A DNA stretch of 64,000 nt from Anastrepha obliqua (Eukaryota; Arthropoda; Insecta; Diptera; Tephritidae), in contig NC_072893.1 of assembly GCF_027943255.1 (NCBI RefSeq), positions 124,371,784-124,435,783 on the forward strand, read 5' to 3'. How positions within the stretch are numbered: the first letter of the stretch is position 1; each line of letters opens with the position of its first letter. The notes under the pieces were generated by a model, which made no database searches, was not told where the DNA came from, and saw only the letters and a list, made by a program, of their open reading frames with translations. Made by a program: the position numbers and the translations under genes. Below are positions 1 through 10,058 of the stretch, piece after piece.

Positions 1-640
1 TTAATTAGAAATACTCATTGCCTTGATTTACGCAAAAATACCGCTCAGTTGTATAAGATTTCACACGGGCACTATATTGAAGTAAAGAGCATGAGTTCAA
101 TTTGTTGAGTAGGCCTTCATGCCAAACCTTCTCGAAAGCTTGCGCGACGTCCAGGAAGACTGCTGAGCATATTTTTTTTTCTATTTCCTCGGTATTTCTG
201 CGCAGCTGGTCTCTGGTGGAATATTTACAACGACATCTTGGGGTGAAGGTATCAGACGACGAGATTCGATGATTGGTTGTAAGCGATTCAGATTGAGTTT
301 TTCCAGTAGTTTTAAAATTTGTGGCCATAAGGAGATTGAACCGTATGAAGAAACCACATGGGGATCTTTTCCTGGTTTGGCAAGCATAATCATCTACGCA
401 ACCTTTCACAGGCTTGGAACATATTGGAGTCGGATCGACTAGGATTTTGTTGGGTAGTTGTTTTAATACCTCCGCTGTGATTAAATCAAATCCAGGAGTC
501 TTTTTGTCTTTTAGTTGCTTGATTTCTCTTTTCAGTTCGCTTTTGGTTATGTGTGCGATTAGAGTGGTTTCTTGATCTAAGATCGCATTGATTCTCGTTC
601 GGCTGAAAGGTGTTGAATAGATGTATTGCAAATGTTACCC
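1..640 (-). pseudogene. jockey-like LINE reverse transcriptase fragment, running off the left edge
   Basis: The minus strand encodes the N-terminal half of a LINE reverse transcriptase. It reads from about 631 towards 1 and is cut by the window edge. Recognisable pieces are the finger region with KDKKTPGFDLITAEVLKQLP (about residues 41-60 of the first frame), a second frame at 181-393 with an LAKPGKDP...SSYGSISLWPQILKLLEKL stretch (cf. the PGK...SYRPISLL block), and then AVFLDVAQAFEKVWHEGLL, the first catalytic-Asp palm block, back in the first frame. The frame switch out of and back into the first frame means at least two indels, so the copy is dead. No endonuclease domain is seen on the 5' side. 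The blocks look most like the jockey clade; the clade call is inference. Confidence 0.75.
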
Positions 641-992
641 GCTATATCCTTATCACTTCTCGCTCAGTTCTGATTTGCATTTTTCCCTAGGGAAACCACC
701 TATAAACACAGTGGCAGTAATTCGGACTATCGACGGTGTAACGCCTTCATATGCCTGCAGGAGAGGAACCTGGACGCAGGTACCTGTTGTGCCTTCGGAC
801 ATAAACGCGGCTCTACCCAGATGATATATTATTGTGTCTTTAAGGTAGAATCAGCCGATGTGGGAGGTCTGTTATGGTATTAGTGCGAGCGTGCCCCACA
901 TATCATTGGTGTGACTCGAAGATGTTTATAACATTTTGATTTAAACCTCCTTCAAAAAAAAAAAAAAAACAAAAACAAAAAAAAAAGGGTGG
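641..992. other. unassigned segment ending in an A-rich run
   Basis: This segment is less AT-rich than its surroundings and ends in a long A-rich run (about 954-987), which would fit the 3' tail of a plus-strand retroelement. A 67-codon open frame (621-824, plus) shows no domain I recognise. It may be a LINE 3' end or unrelated. Confidence 0.25.
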
Positions 993-2832
993 AACGTGAC
1001 AGTTTGGCTTTTTTAAATATTTTATGCATTGTCAAAGAGAGTAGTCTCTTTTCATCAGTTATTAACTCAGATAAATATCGATTCATTGACTGGTTTTTTT
1101 GGAATCGTTAGATCCGATTACTTCCTTTTTTAAGCAGGTTGTGCCACTACACGCCGCATGTTAGATTTCTGGTCTAAACTTGAAAACATCTTCTGTTAGT
1201 TTTTCTTCTGACGTGATCGAGGAATTATTATTACGTGTATTGCCTTTTAGGACTTTTTTTCATAGCCAAGTTTTAAAGTTATCTTTTTAAGCTGATATAT
1301 TTATTCCTTTTTAGAACATCAATTTCTACCTAAGTTAAAATTAAGGGCCTCGGCTCATTTGAAATGGCGTTTGTGGGTATTTCTTTAAAAGCGTATAAAA
1401 CAGAAATGATAACAAGGTTTTTTATTTTTGTTTTGAGTATTTTATTTCTTAATTCAGTTTTAAAAATTAAAAATTTTCGTTTGGTCATACGAGGTTCGTT
1501 CAAAAAGTTGACAACCCTCAAAAAATGGTCGTTTCTGTTATACACCCAAAACACAGCATTTCAAATTAGCGAGTGCCTTAAATCAAAAAATTTCATGTGA
1601 AACAATTTAGATATACGTTTGCAAAATTGAATGAAAAAAAATTTAAAATTTGTAAAATATCAAAGAAAAAAAGGGGCATGATAGAAAAGTTTTAATTGCT
1701 TTAAAAAAATTTACCGTTATTAGAGTTTAAGTTGGAATTTGTAATCTTGTCACCTTTTCAGATGTATGTTTTTAAAAATATTTTTTTGTTCTTGAAAATT
1801 TATTAAAAATCGTTTTTAAAAATATATTTTCATTTTGAAAAAAATATTATATATTCAATAATAATTCGCAAATATCTATAAAATGTTTTAAGATTGTGAA
1901 AGTTTTTGTAGGCTATTACGTCCAAACAGCTCTCTAGGTCATCAAACTTAAAATAAGAACCTTAATCCGTGATGTCTTTCATTCTTCTTTGTTTCCGTTA
2001 ATTTATATGTACGAAAATTTAAATAGAAGGCATTATTTTAATTTTTTAATTTTTGCCTTTTCATTTACATCCTTTGTCAGCCATATGAAATGTGAGTAAG
2101 TTTGTTGCCATGAAATTTGTTTGAAAATTTGCTTTGGCTGTTCACAGATTGTATACAAATTCCTCAATTGTTTTTGTATAAGCAAATTGTGGAATTTAGC
2201 TGGGCAATGTTGTGAGTAGCAGAAAGCAAATAGACATACATACAAGCATATGCACGTACATATGTAAATAAATGCACGGTTACATACAAACAAGCAAACA
2301 TAAATGCAAATAAAAACGCGCGCGAACGAGTAAATTGTTTTTGTTCAAACTCAACTCGAACTACAAGTAGTAGTAGCGCATACATAACTACATATACCAT
2401 ATATGTAGGTGTGTATGTATGTGTGTATTCATATGCAACAATTTTTATTTGTAGGTATATATTGGACTAAATATTTTTCTACTTTTTTATTTGCTTTTGC
2501 TTTCTTTGTAGTGGCAGAAGTCCGTTTAATTTATTGAAAATGTAAAAGTAAACAAAAATCGCCAAATTATATTGAAATCAATGCGAATTGAAATGAATCA
2601 GGTAGATGTTGAAATCGCACATGCATATGTGCGTACATATCGCTCGTTTGTGGGAAGAATGTCGTAATCAAAAAATTTTAGTTTCTTTAGATATGCACAC
2701 AGAAATGACCTTCAGCATTTCATTTATGATTCGGAAAAAGCTCCTAATGGTACCTCTGGACAGTAAGTCTTAGAAGGAAGATATACATATGTACATATCT
2801 AAATTTTTACTGTTAAGCATAGAACTAAGCTC

Positions 2833-2850
2833 GCATTTCACGTGAAATGC
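2833..2850. promoter_or_regulatory. 18-bp perfect palindrome centred on CACGTG
   Basis: GCATTTCACGTGAAATGC equals its own reverse complement and contains a CACGTG E-box. Similar half-sites (GTGAAAT, ATTTCAC) recur at 2880-2900 and 3258-3345. Binding of a bHLH factor is inference only. Confidence 0.3.
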
Positions 2851-3254
2851 CTGTCACAATCCATACAAATTGCATTGCCGTGAAATATGCGTGAAATTTC
2901 ATATGTATCTCACGACCAAGTAGTACTCAGTTCATGCCATGAAAACACCTCGCAACATGCCAGCAACATTTTTCACACCTATTTAAAATGCCCCTCAAGT
3001 CTTTTAAAATTGAGCGGAAACTGACAGTTCGTATGCGAGTGAAGTGCTTGAATTGGAATACTCCGAATACAAGACAGTTTTAAGCGAAACGTTTTTTGCA
3101 AAGATTGTAAGCAAATCTTCTTTATATTTTTTTTTGCGTCAGTATAAACACTTCTATGTGTGTTATTTTTTTTTTAACATTTTTCTTACAAAAATTTTTC
3201 ACTTGCATCTGGGCGATGCTTACAAATATGAAATTTCTCCTCATTTGACAATTA

Positions 3255-3350
3255 ATGTTACTAGCAACATTTCACAGTAGGCCAAATGCATGTTGCTAGC
3301 AGCATTTCACGACAGGTGAAATGCATTTTGCTAGCAACATTTCAAGGCTG
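3255..3350. repeat. three imperfect units of about 36 bp
   Basis: Three adjacent units each carry GCTAGCA(A/G)CATTTCA, with a GTGAAATGCAT half-site between units two and three. They are diverged from one another and are not part of a recognised element. Confidence 0.5.
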
Positions 3351-4380
3351 TGAAGTTAGTACTTGCCTTTAAAACCGTTTATTACGAAATTTTTAGTTTT
3401 TTTGTTATGTCGTTTTTCCATCAAACTAGCGATTTGTATACAAGCGCAAATTAAGAACTATGCATGCTTGTCCGTATGTATATGCGTAACGTGAGCTTAA
3501 ATGTATACAAATTAAATATATCCGTTGACCGGCCATAACTTTTGGCATTTCTAAAATTAAATTAGATACAAGTTTTAGAAGAGGAAAAAGTAAGCAGCGA
3601 GTTCTAGAATACATTTTATACAGAGTTACATACATATTTACATGTGCATGTATGTATGTGTTCATATGCATATCTAAATTCAGTGATGTTGAGGTAAGCA
3701 GATAAAATTCCAACTCACAAATATTCCTTTCACGAATCTTAAAATATAGAGAGGAAACACCTTTTGAATTTAAATTAAAGAAAATTAAAAAATAAAAATA
3801 AAAGCTTAATAAAAACTACTTTTTTATTACAAAAGCGGCCATTGCTAATTTTTAGTTAGCCAAAATCGTTGTATTGAGAAAAAAAAATTTATTTTAAGTC
3901 AAAAACAAATTTTATAGTGAATTTAAGAATATTGAAAAATAAAAAAAATACTCCATATATTGATAAGAAATTTGTTTGTGTAATAGAAGTCGGCAAAAAA
4001 TAGATTCACTAATTGGATATCGTCAAAAAAATTTGAATTATTTTTAATTACTTTAAATTTAAATGCTTTAAAAATTGTTTTCTTAATAATTTTTCCAAAA
4101 AAAAAAATATAAAAAAAGTTTTAAAAATTAAAAAAAAAGGAAAAAAGTAATATCCTACCACATGGCTCTTAAAATTTTTTAAGCAATGATGATTTTGATT
4201 TAGATTTTATTATATTTTTTTCATTGAAAATAAGAAAAGTGTTCAGTAACGCTCAATGTGCATACGTTTTTCAGAAAAATTAACAAAAAATTTAGTTTCA
4301 CGTTTTTTTTGGTCCAATTTTATATTGCTGTAAGTATTCAGAAAAAAACTACAATAAATAAAGGAATTTTTTTGTTTGGT

Positions 4381-4515
4381 TCATCATCATCGTTTGGCGC
4401 TACACCTATGTGAGCCTACCGAGTTTTAGTTGATCCCTTCCAGTTGTTTACTTCATGTCATTATCCAGTTCGTCAATCCATCTTCAGCTTAGTTTAACTT
4501 TTGCTTTCGTTGTGA
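4381..4515 (-). pseudogene. possible LINE ORF2 C-terminal tip
   Basis: The minus strand reads RWIDELDNDMK followed shortly by NNWKG-like and GRDQ-like residues in mixed frames, then a GATGATGATGA-type tail at 4384-4391. This resembles the last part of LINE ORF2 proteins, where a W..D..DL block precedes the stop. The stretch is short and frameshifted, so the call is tentative. Confidence 0.3.
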
Positions 4516-5088
4516 ATGTTTTATTCTTTTTGGTTAAGTTCAAGTTCAAGTTCAGTTCAAGTGGGGATTCTTAAGGCGTTGATGGAGTTTAGCTACTTAA
4601 TTAAATTATTTAAACTATAATATTTAAAATTAAATAAACCAATTAAATTACATTTTTTTCCAAAGAAAGGCAAAACTCTTAATTTCATATATTTTCTATT
4701 TTGTTTGGACCATAAAATATTATATTTACAGTGGTTTTGGCTTACCAACATTCAAATATTTAGAAGTATTTGCGGAAAGTGTAGCAAAAAATCTATAAAC
4801 AAATGTTTTGAAATTCTATGCTAGAAATAAATACGCCTATAAAAGTGGAAAAATCCGCAACCGCGCCGCCAATAAAACTTTCAATTTGTGCGGAAGTCCA
4901 TTTTTTATTTGTTGCTCATTTATTTTGTTGTGGTTTCTAAACTTTGTTTTTGCTTTCCGTTTTTTCTTTGATTTTGTAAATTCACGCGTGCTCTTCAAAT
5001 TTGTTTTTGCCATTAGATTTTTGATAATTCAGTGGCTCCAAAATACTTGCTGGTTTAGTAATTTTTATTATTAATTTTTTCTTTTCTA
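4516..5088. other. AT-rich non-coding DNA
   Basis: An 88-codon frame at 4808-5074 is rich in Phe and Lys from the base composition and has no recognisable domain. Nothing else is seen. Confidence 0.5.
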
Positions 5089-6165
5089 GAAATTAGATTA
5101 GGTTAGGTTTGGCAGCCGCATCGCACATAGAGACAGCGATGCCACTTAGAGCACGAAATGGGTCTGTTGTGAGCCGCGGGGTCTGGGCTACATTTCCCTC
5201 TCCATATTGAACCATCCTGAGTTTTTGACAAAGCGTAAAGGGTTGTTGATACCTAAAATGTATAGATTATATATATTCGTTAAGAAGTAGGATTTTAAAA
5301 ATCGGTTCCTGCTTCTGGCTAGAGCCGGGCATGTGCAAAAAAGGTGTTGAATTGTTTCCAATTCCTCCTCATTTCTGTAGCTACGACAGAAATCATGCGT
5401 GTAGACGCCTAATCTCCTTGCATGATTTCCTATGAGACAATGTCCTGTGAGGACCCCTTCCAAGGTCCTGATTTGAAGTCTACTCAGTTTTATAATATTC
5501 TTGGACACACGTTAGTTTAGCCTTGGCCATGTTTGCCTAGCAATTTTACAGGTGTTAGCGCTAATCCATCTTTAATTTGCAGAATTGATTAGTGCGTCCT
5601 TAATGAAAAGCTTACAAGTTGCGAGAGGCATCTCCAGAAAATCTAGAAATTAAGTTTTTAATTATTTTTCGAGCCTGTATTGGCCATTCATTTCTTGTTT
5701 GTATTTTGAAGTTAAATTTTTGAAGTAGTGTTTTTGCGGCTTGATGGAAATTTAAAAAAAAAATTTTATGTTTAGATTTATTAAAAAAAGTCGATAACAT
5801 TTGTTCTACACAGAAAAACTATAGAAAAATATAATTTCATATAAAAAACTGCGACACAGGCGAAAGGTCTTATAAGCCTTTGACTTGACGGAGTTCTTGT
5901 GTGACTTCCCAATGGGTAATTATTTGAGCATTTTCTTAACTATTTACCCTGCTTTTAGCTTCTGCCCAGTTGTACCACGGTGCAGAGCAATACTGACCGT
6001 GAAAATCTGCTGCCGACACCGCCCTAGCGAGTTCATCAGCAATTTTATTATCGTTTTTCCAAAGTGACCCGGAACCCAGCAAAGCACAATTTTGTTTGTT
6101 GCACTAAGTTGGTTTGGGTTGTTAAGGCATTTGTGTAAGTACACTGGTTTCGATTCCACAGAATG
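5089..6165 (-). pseudogene. LINE ORF2 remnant: RNase H end and C-terminal Cys/His region
   Basis: On the minus strand, 6159-5944 encodes VLCWVPGHFGK, the WVPGH signature of the LINE RNase H domain, followed by a degraded region where the last catalytic Asp of RNase H is expected. After about 430 bp of broken frame, 5508-5188 encodes LTGHCLIGNHARRLGV, FCRSYRNEEELETIQHLFC and CPALARSR, the Cys/His segment typical of the ORF2 tail in RNase H-bearing LINEs. The 3' end runs into GATTAGGTTAGGTTT at 5095-5109 (plus-strand reading). A related copy lies at 34548-35095. Multiple stops and frameshifts make it a pseudogene, and no reverse transcriptase part is found. Confidence 0.75.
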
Positions 6166-7000
6166 TGAAACTAATGCGTTTAAGCATATTTAAATTTTGT
6201 AAATTTGCTTAGTTAGATTTCATAAGATTTGCTTAACTGCTGTTTGGTGTTATTCATTTACATTGCCAATAGCTGGTAGAGGCGGTTTTATGGAACTACA
6301 TATTTTTCTACTAGAGCCCCCAACGGCTACTGTGCTGTAACTTTCTAGAATGCAGACAAATTGTAAATTAAAGCGGAACATATTTTTTCAAACAAAAAGT
6401 GCTCGTTCTTCAATTGCACAGGAAAATTACACAGAGCAAAAATTCAGCATTTCATCAAAAGAAATTAAAAAAAAAAAATATTTTATTTCAGTACTTGCAA
6501 AAATATATCCATAAAAAAAAGCAATGGAAACTGGATGCATTTTTTTTAATTTGATTTTGTTTATGAAATTGGAAATGTGTATAAATATATACTATGCACA
6601 CGCACACACATGCAAAAATGTATAAGTACACCCATTCATCCACACATGTAAATAAGCATGTGTTAACGAACTGTTTGTGTTTACAAAGTAGCAACAAATA
6701 TACATATCAGTGGACGGCAAACAGCTGGCCGCGTGCAAAAAAGTATAACACACACACATACACAAGCAAAAGTACTATAGATAGCATAACAACGCATGGT
6801 CGAAATAAAAACAAATAAACAAAGAAGTAAATCAGAGAGGAAAAAGCAGGAAAAACTAAGCAGAAAATTTCTGTGAAAATTTCAAACTCGCTGGCAGGTG
6901 CCAATGCAGTTTACAGTATTAGGCAAATGCTGGAAAATGTTAACGAAGATATACACACGAGTATGTTTATTTATGTGTACATACCTATGAGTAAGTACAG
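6166..7000. other. AT-rich non-coding DNA
   Basis: Contains CA/TG-rich simple sequence (about 6596-6770). Overlapping open frames on both strands (6488-6904) are shadows of this low-complexity DNA. Confidence 0.5.
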
Positions 7001-7318
7001 GACTGTGCAAACATAGTCAACGTCAATAGAAAATATGCACCATTGCACTAATAAGTTTCGGTTATTTATTTATTTTATAATTTCAATTATACTTTTATGA
7101 AAAAAGTTCATAATACATACAACAAAAACCGTATAAAGCAAAGTTTCAAACTTTGTAATATACAAAATTTGTAAATCGGCAAAATTTTTCAGCAAAATTT
7201 CAAACTCTTTGCACAGAATTTTTGGAAAAATGTTATAGCTCATTGAATTTTGAGAATTTTTTAGAAATATTTCGGGTATGTTTTTTATAGCTTATTGAAT
7301 TTTGGTATAATAAAGTGC

Positions 7319-7523
7319 GTCCGCCGTAGCCGAATGAGTTGGTGCGTGACTACCATTCGGAGTTCACAGAGAGAACGTAGGGTCGAATCTCGGTGATACA
7401 CCAAAATTAAGAAAACGTTTTTTCTTATAGCGGTCGCCCCTCGGCAGGCAATGGCAAACCGCCGAGTGTATTTCTGCCGGCTTGAAACTGTAGGTCCCTC
7501 CATTTGTGGAACAATATCAAGAC
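7319..7523 (+). mobile_element. tRNA-derived SINE, head plus partial body
   Basis: The head has an A box-like TAGCCGAATGAGTTGG (7327-7342) and a B box-like GGTCGAATCT (7381-7390). The conserved body follows (GCGGTCGCCCCTCGGCAGGC, then GTGTATTTCTGCC). A block of about 40 bp present in other copies is missing between TTTCTGCC and GGCTTGAAACTG. It ends at ACAATATCAAGAC, where the opposed copy begins. Confidence 0.75.
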
Positions 7524-7662
7524 AGTTTTAAGCCGGCTCCGAACGGCAGATATTTTCTTTTTTATGAGGAGCTTTTTCATGGCAGAAATACACTCGGAGG
7601 TTTGCCATTGCCTGCCGAGGGGCGACCGCTATTAGAAATTTATTTTTCTTAATTATGGTGTT
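7524..7662 (-). mobile_element. SINE body fragment in opposite orientation
   Basis: Same family as 7319-7523, inverted and joined to it. It includes the TATGAGGAGCTTTTTCATGG block that the left piece lacks, and it lacks the tRNA-like head. Confidence 0.75.
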
Positions 7663-7893
7663 TATAAAATTACATACTCGAAATTTTTCTAAAAATTCTT
7701 AGTAAAAAGTTTGAAATTTTGACGCAAATTTGCCGAATTTTCGCAAATTTTGTACAATGTTTGAAACTTTATATGGTTTTTGTTGTAGTATGAACTATAT
7801 TTTTATAAAAATTAATTGAAACTACAAAATAAATAAATAAGTAGTCAATCAATATGTGGTGTACACCTACTTTTGACGCTGACTGTGCATATG

Positions 7894-8321
7894 TATAACC
7901 TACAGTTTAGCTCTGCGTATGACCTAAAGCCATATAGGCGTATTTTTTGCTAATATTTATTGTTGGTTTGTGAAACAAGGCATTTTAAGGCAATACTAAG
8001 GCAAAAATATTTAACTGCGATTTTGACTTTTTCCATAGGAGGGCTTGCGGATGACGGTCTTCTAAATCGTGACGCTGCCTTATTTTGGTGCGTGAAGATT
8101 CTTCTTAGCTCCGATGCAACTGGTAACATCTAAGTTCTCGGAAAGTGGCTTGCCCTCCTGATTCCTTAACTTTAACATTAAGAATTTGTCTCTGACTATA
8201 GAGTTCCATTTCTAGTCTGTTAATGATTATTGTATGTCCACTATTATTGATCCTGGCTTAGCAGAAGTCATTTTCGCCCTTGAGGAATTCAAGAAATGTT
8301 TTAGAAAGTATTGGCACATAT
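7894..8321. other. non-coding DNA, nothing recognised
   Basis: The segment 8035-8290 is less AT-rich and might be part of an old element, but no domain or repeat match was found in the window. Confidence 0.4.
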
Positions 8322-8385
8322 ACAACCTGGCTCAAAAAGTTCCTGGAATATATTCAGAAATTTTTATTCAAGTAATAATTTGTAT
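8322..8385. repeat. mariner-end-like fragment
   Basis: GCTCAAAAAGTTCCTGGAATATATTCAGAAA-type sequence matches the left part of the mariner remnant at 51845-51885 (GCTCGAAATGTTCCCGGAAT followed by ATATTCAGAAA). No transposase accompanies it here. Confidence 0.45.
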
Positions 8386-8565
8386 ACCAGAATTTTTTTA
8401 CATGAAATAAAATTATAAATGATTATATTACACAATTAAGGCCTAATTTTTACCAGTTCCGTACTACTTATATCATACCTATAGCTTGCCACTTTATATC
8501 TTTTTTAAATACTCATCTTTAATTTCACTTACAAATGTGCTAGTTTTTTATCAAAATTAGATTTA
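8386..8565. repeat. left part of the degenerate TTTATACCAG repeat field
   Basis: Scattered GTATACCAG, TTTTTACCAGTT and ATATCATACC variants continue immediately beyond the right LTR at 13242. The gypsy-like element was therefore inserted into this field. Confidence 0.45.
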
Positions 8566-8727
8566 TATAGGTTTGAACGTTTTATTGAAATTTTACAATG
8601 TGAGTTTTATAAATTTGATTTGAGGAATTCATAAATTTTATTTAGGAACCGCCTTCTACGCCAGTTGAAACACAAGTGCCTCGTACGCCGTTGTTGTCAA
8701 CCAGGGTTGTTGTCAACCATTCCCACA
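8566..8727 (-). repeat. 3' LTR of the gypsy-like element
   Basis: 162 bp. In element orientation it starts TGTGGGAATGG and contains two copies of GGTTGACAACAAC in tandem and two AATAAA polyadenylation-type signals. It differs from the other LTR at about 8669 and 8685. The purine-rich tract usually expected just upstream (8728-8750) is weak. Confidence 0.93.
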
Positions 8728-10031
8728 ACTCGGCCATCCTGCTGCGCGTTCGGCCCGAATGCGATGCTATCATCATCTGAAGATATTGACCATGGCTTCA
8801 TATATTCAGCGCATGTAGTTGTCGTTTTTGGCCCGTCACCCAAGCCGATTTTTAATACATCGTACGTGCCATTTGATTTGATGCTTCTTACTTCGTATGG
8901 TCCGAGATATTTTGGTTTCAGCTTAAGACCTATCCCGAACTGAGTTCTTTTTATGGCCACCAGGTCCCCGCGGTTATATAACGATGCTGGTTTTCGTTTA
9001 CGGTTATACGATTTTCTGTTTTCTGCTTGCAGTTTCAGGATCTCCCTTTTCGCATTCTGTCTTAGCTCGTTTCTCTCGTCTTGAAAATGTAAAATCATTT
9101 CATCTTCGATGAGTTGCTTTAATTGTATGTCTTCTTTCTTTCGCATTTTTACCCCTATCATCAATTCAAAAGGCGTCGTTTTTGTACTCCTTGTGTATGT
9201 TGAGTTTATAGCTTGTTGTACTTTTTCGACGTGCTTGTACCATTTGGATGGGTCGTCTGCACTCAATTTTGCCAATACGGAGCTAATTACCACATTTAAC
9301 CGTTCGATCTGTCCATTCGCACGAGGTAACCCTGTGGTTATTGTGTGATGTTTTATACCTTCAGCTTCGCAGTAGTTTTGAAAGTCATCAGATGTAAAAG
9401 CTGCGCCCCGATCAGAGATTATATGGACTGGGTTACCAAATATCGCGTTGTGGATGTGTAACCTTTTAATTACCTCTTTCGCTGATGTCGTTTTAGTTGG
9501 ATACAGCCAACAAAATTTTGTGAATCCATCAATCACTGCAAATATATGTTTGTAAAGCTTGCTTGTCGATTCCAATGGGCCAAGGAAGTCGACGTGGTAC
9601 GTTTGGAGTGGTATTTCACCTTTCTGTAATATATGTAGCTCACCTTCCTGTTTACCTAGTTTTCTGTTTGAAATAATGCAAGGTATGCAGTTGGCAATGT
9701 GACGTTGTATCTTTTCTTCGATTTTTGGTATATAGTAATCTTTGGTTATCAGCTCCATAGTTTTCTTTACTGCAAAATGACCATTATCATGTGCTTTTCT
9801 GATAACTTCTCTTTGCATGTTGGTGGGCACAACAATTAATTCGTCGTCACCTAAAAGCTTGTACAAAATGCCACCTTTCGTAAAATAGTCGTTGAAAATG
9901 GTTTTTTCGCGAAGAACATCTAAAATAACTTTGAGTTCATCATCTTGAAGTTGCGCGCATCGCAATCTAACCAAAGAATCATCGTTTATAGAAAAAACTG
10001 CGTAACGGCTAAGGGCATCAACGTGTCTCAT
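8697..10031 (-). CDS. pol: pol C-terminal part: integrase
   Basis: 444 codons from the first Met after an in-frame stop. It encodes retrotransposon integrase, which inserts the cDNA into chromosomes. Visible are the zinc-binding HHCC module (His81, His85, Cys115, Cys118), a DD35E core (Asp148 in HVDFLGP, Asp207 in ISDRGAAF, Glu243 in GQIERLN) and a GPY/F-type module (KYLGPYEVRSI). The N-terminal HVDALSR is the usual linker between RNase H and integrase. The reading frame is the same as that of the upstream gag-pol frame and is separated from it by one UAG (10059-10061) and nine codons. The Met at 10031 is therefore probably not a natural start. The frame stops inside the 3' LTR. All catalytic residues are intact. 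Confidence 0.9.
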   Translation of the reverse strand: MRHVDALSRYAVFSINDDSLVRLRCAQLQDDELKVILDVLREKTIFNDYFTKGGILYKLLGDDELIVVPTNMQREVIRKAHDNGHFAVKKTMELITKDYYIPKIEEKIQRHIANCIPCIISNRKLGKQEGELHILQKGEIPLQTYHVDFLGPLESTSKLYKHIFAVIDGFTKFCWLYPTKTTSAKEVIKRLHIHNAIFGNPVHIISDRGAAFTSDDFQNYCEAEGIKHHTITTGLPRANGQIERLNVVISSVLAKLSADDPSKWYKHVEKVQQAINSTYTRSTKTTPFELMIGVKMRKKEDIQLKQLIEDEMILHFQDERNELRQNAKREILKLQAENRKSYNRKRKPASLYNRGDLVAIKRTQFGIGLKLKPKYLGPYEVRSIKSNGTYDVLKIGLGDGPKTTTTCAEYMKPWSISSDDDSIAFGPNAQQDGRVVGMVDNNPG

Positions 10032-10058
10032 CTGGGTGCCAGCTCGATGCTCTACTTC

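Larger units (their letters stand above)
993..4379. other. AT-rich non-coding DNA
   Basis: No coding signal is seen. Open frames are short and of low complexity. It contains simple ACATATGT/TACATACAT strings (about 2230-2440), a palindrome (2833-2850), a short local repeat (3255-3350) and A/T homopolymers (3760-4140). Confidence 0.6.
7001..7893. repeat. long imperfect inverted repeat (foldback or MITE-like) with a SINE core
   Basis: The left arm (7004-7310) and right arm (7663-7890) are imperfect reverse complements. AGTCAACGTCAATAG near 7015 pairs with the complement of CTTTTGACGCTGACT near 7870-7884. Shared blocks follow in mirrored order: AAACTACAA/TTTCAATTA, ACAACAAAAACC, AAGTTTCAAAC and AGAATTTTT. 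The inner arms are two opposed SINE pieces (7403-7478 pairs with 7585-7660). The outer ends resemble Tc1-type termini of the form CAGTC..CGTCAAAAGTA. It could be a foldback element, a MITE hit by SINEs, or a hairpin-RNA locus. Confidence 0.65.
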
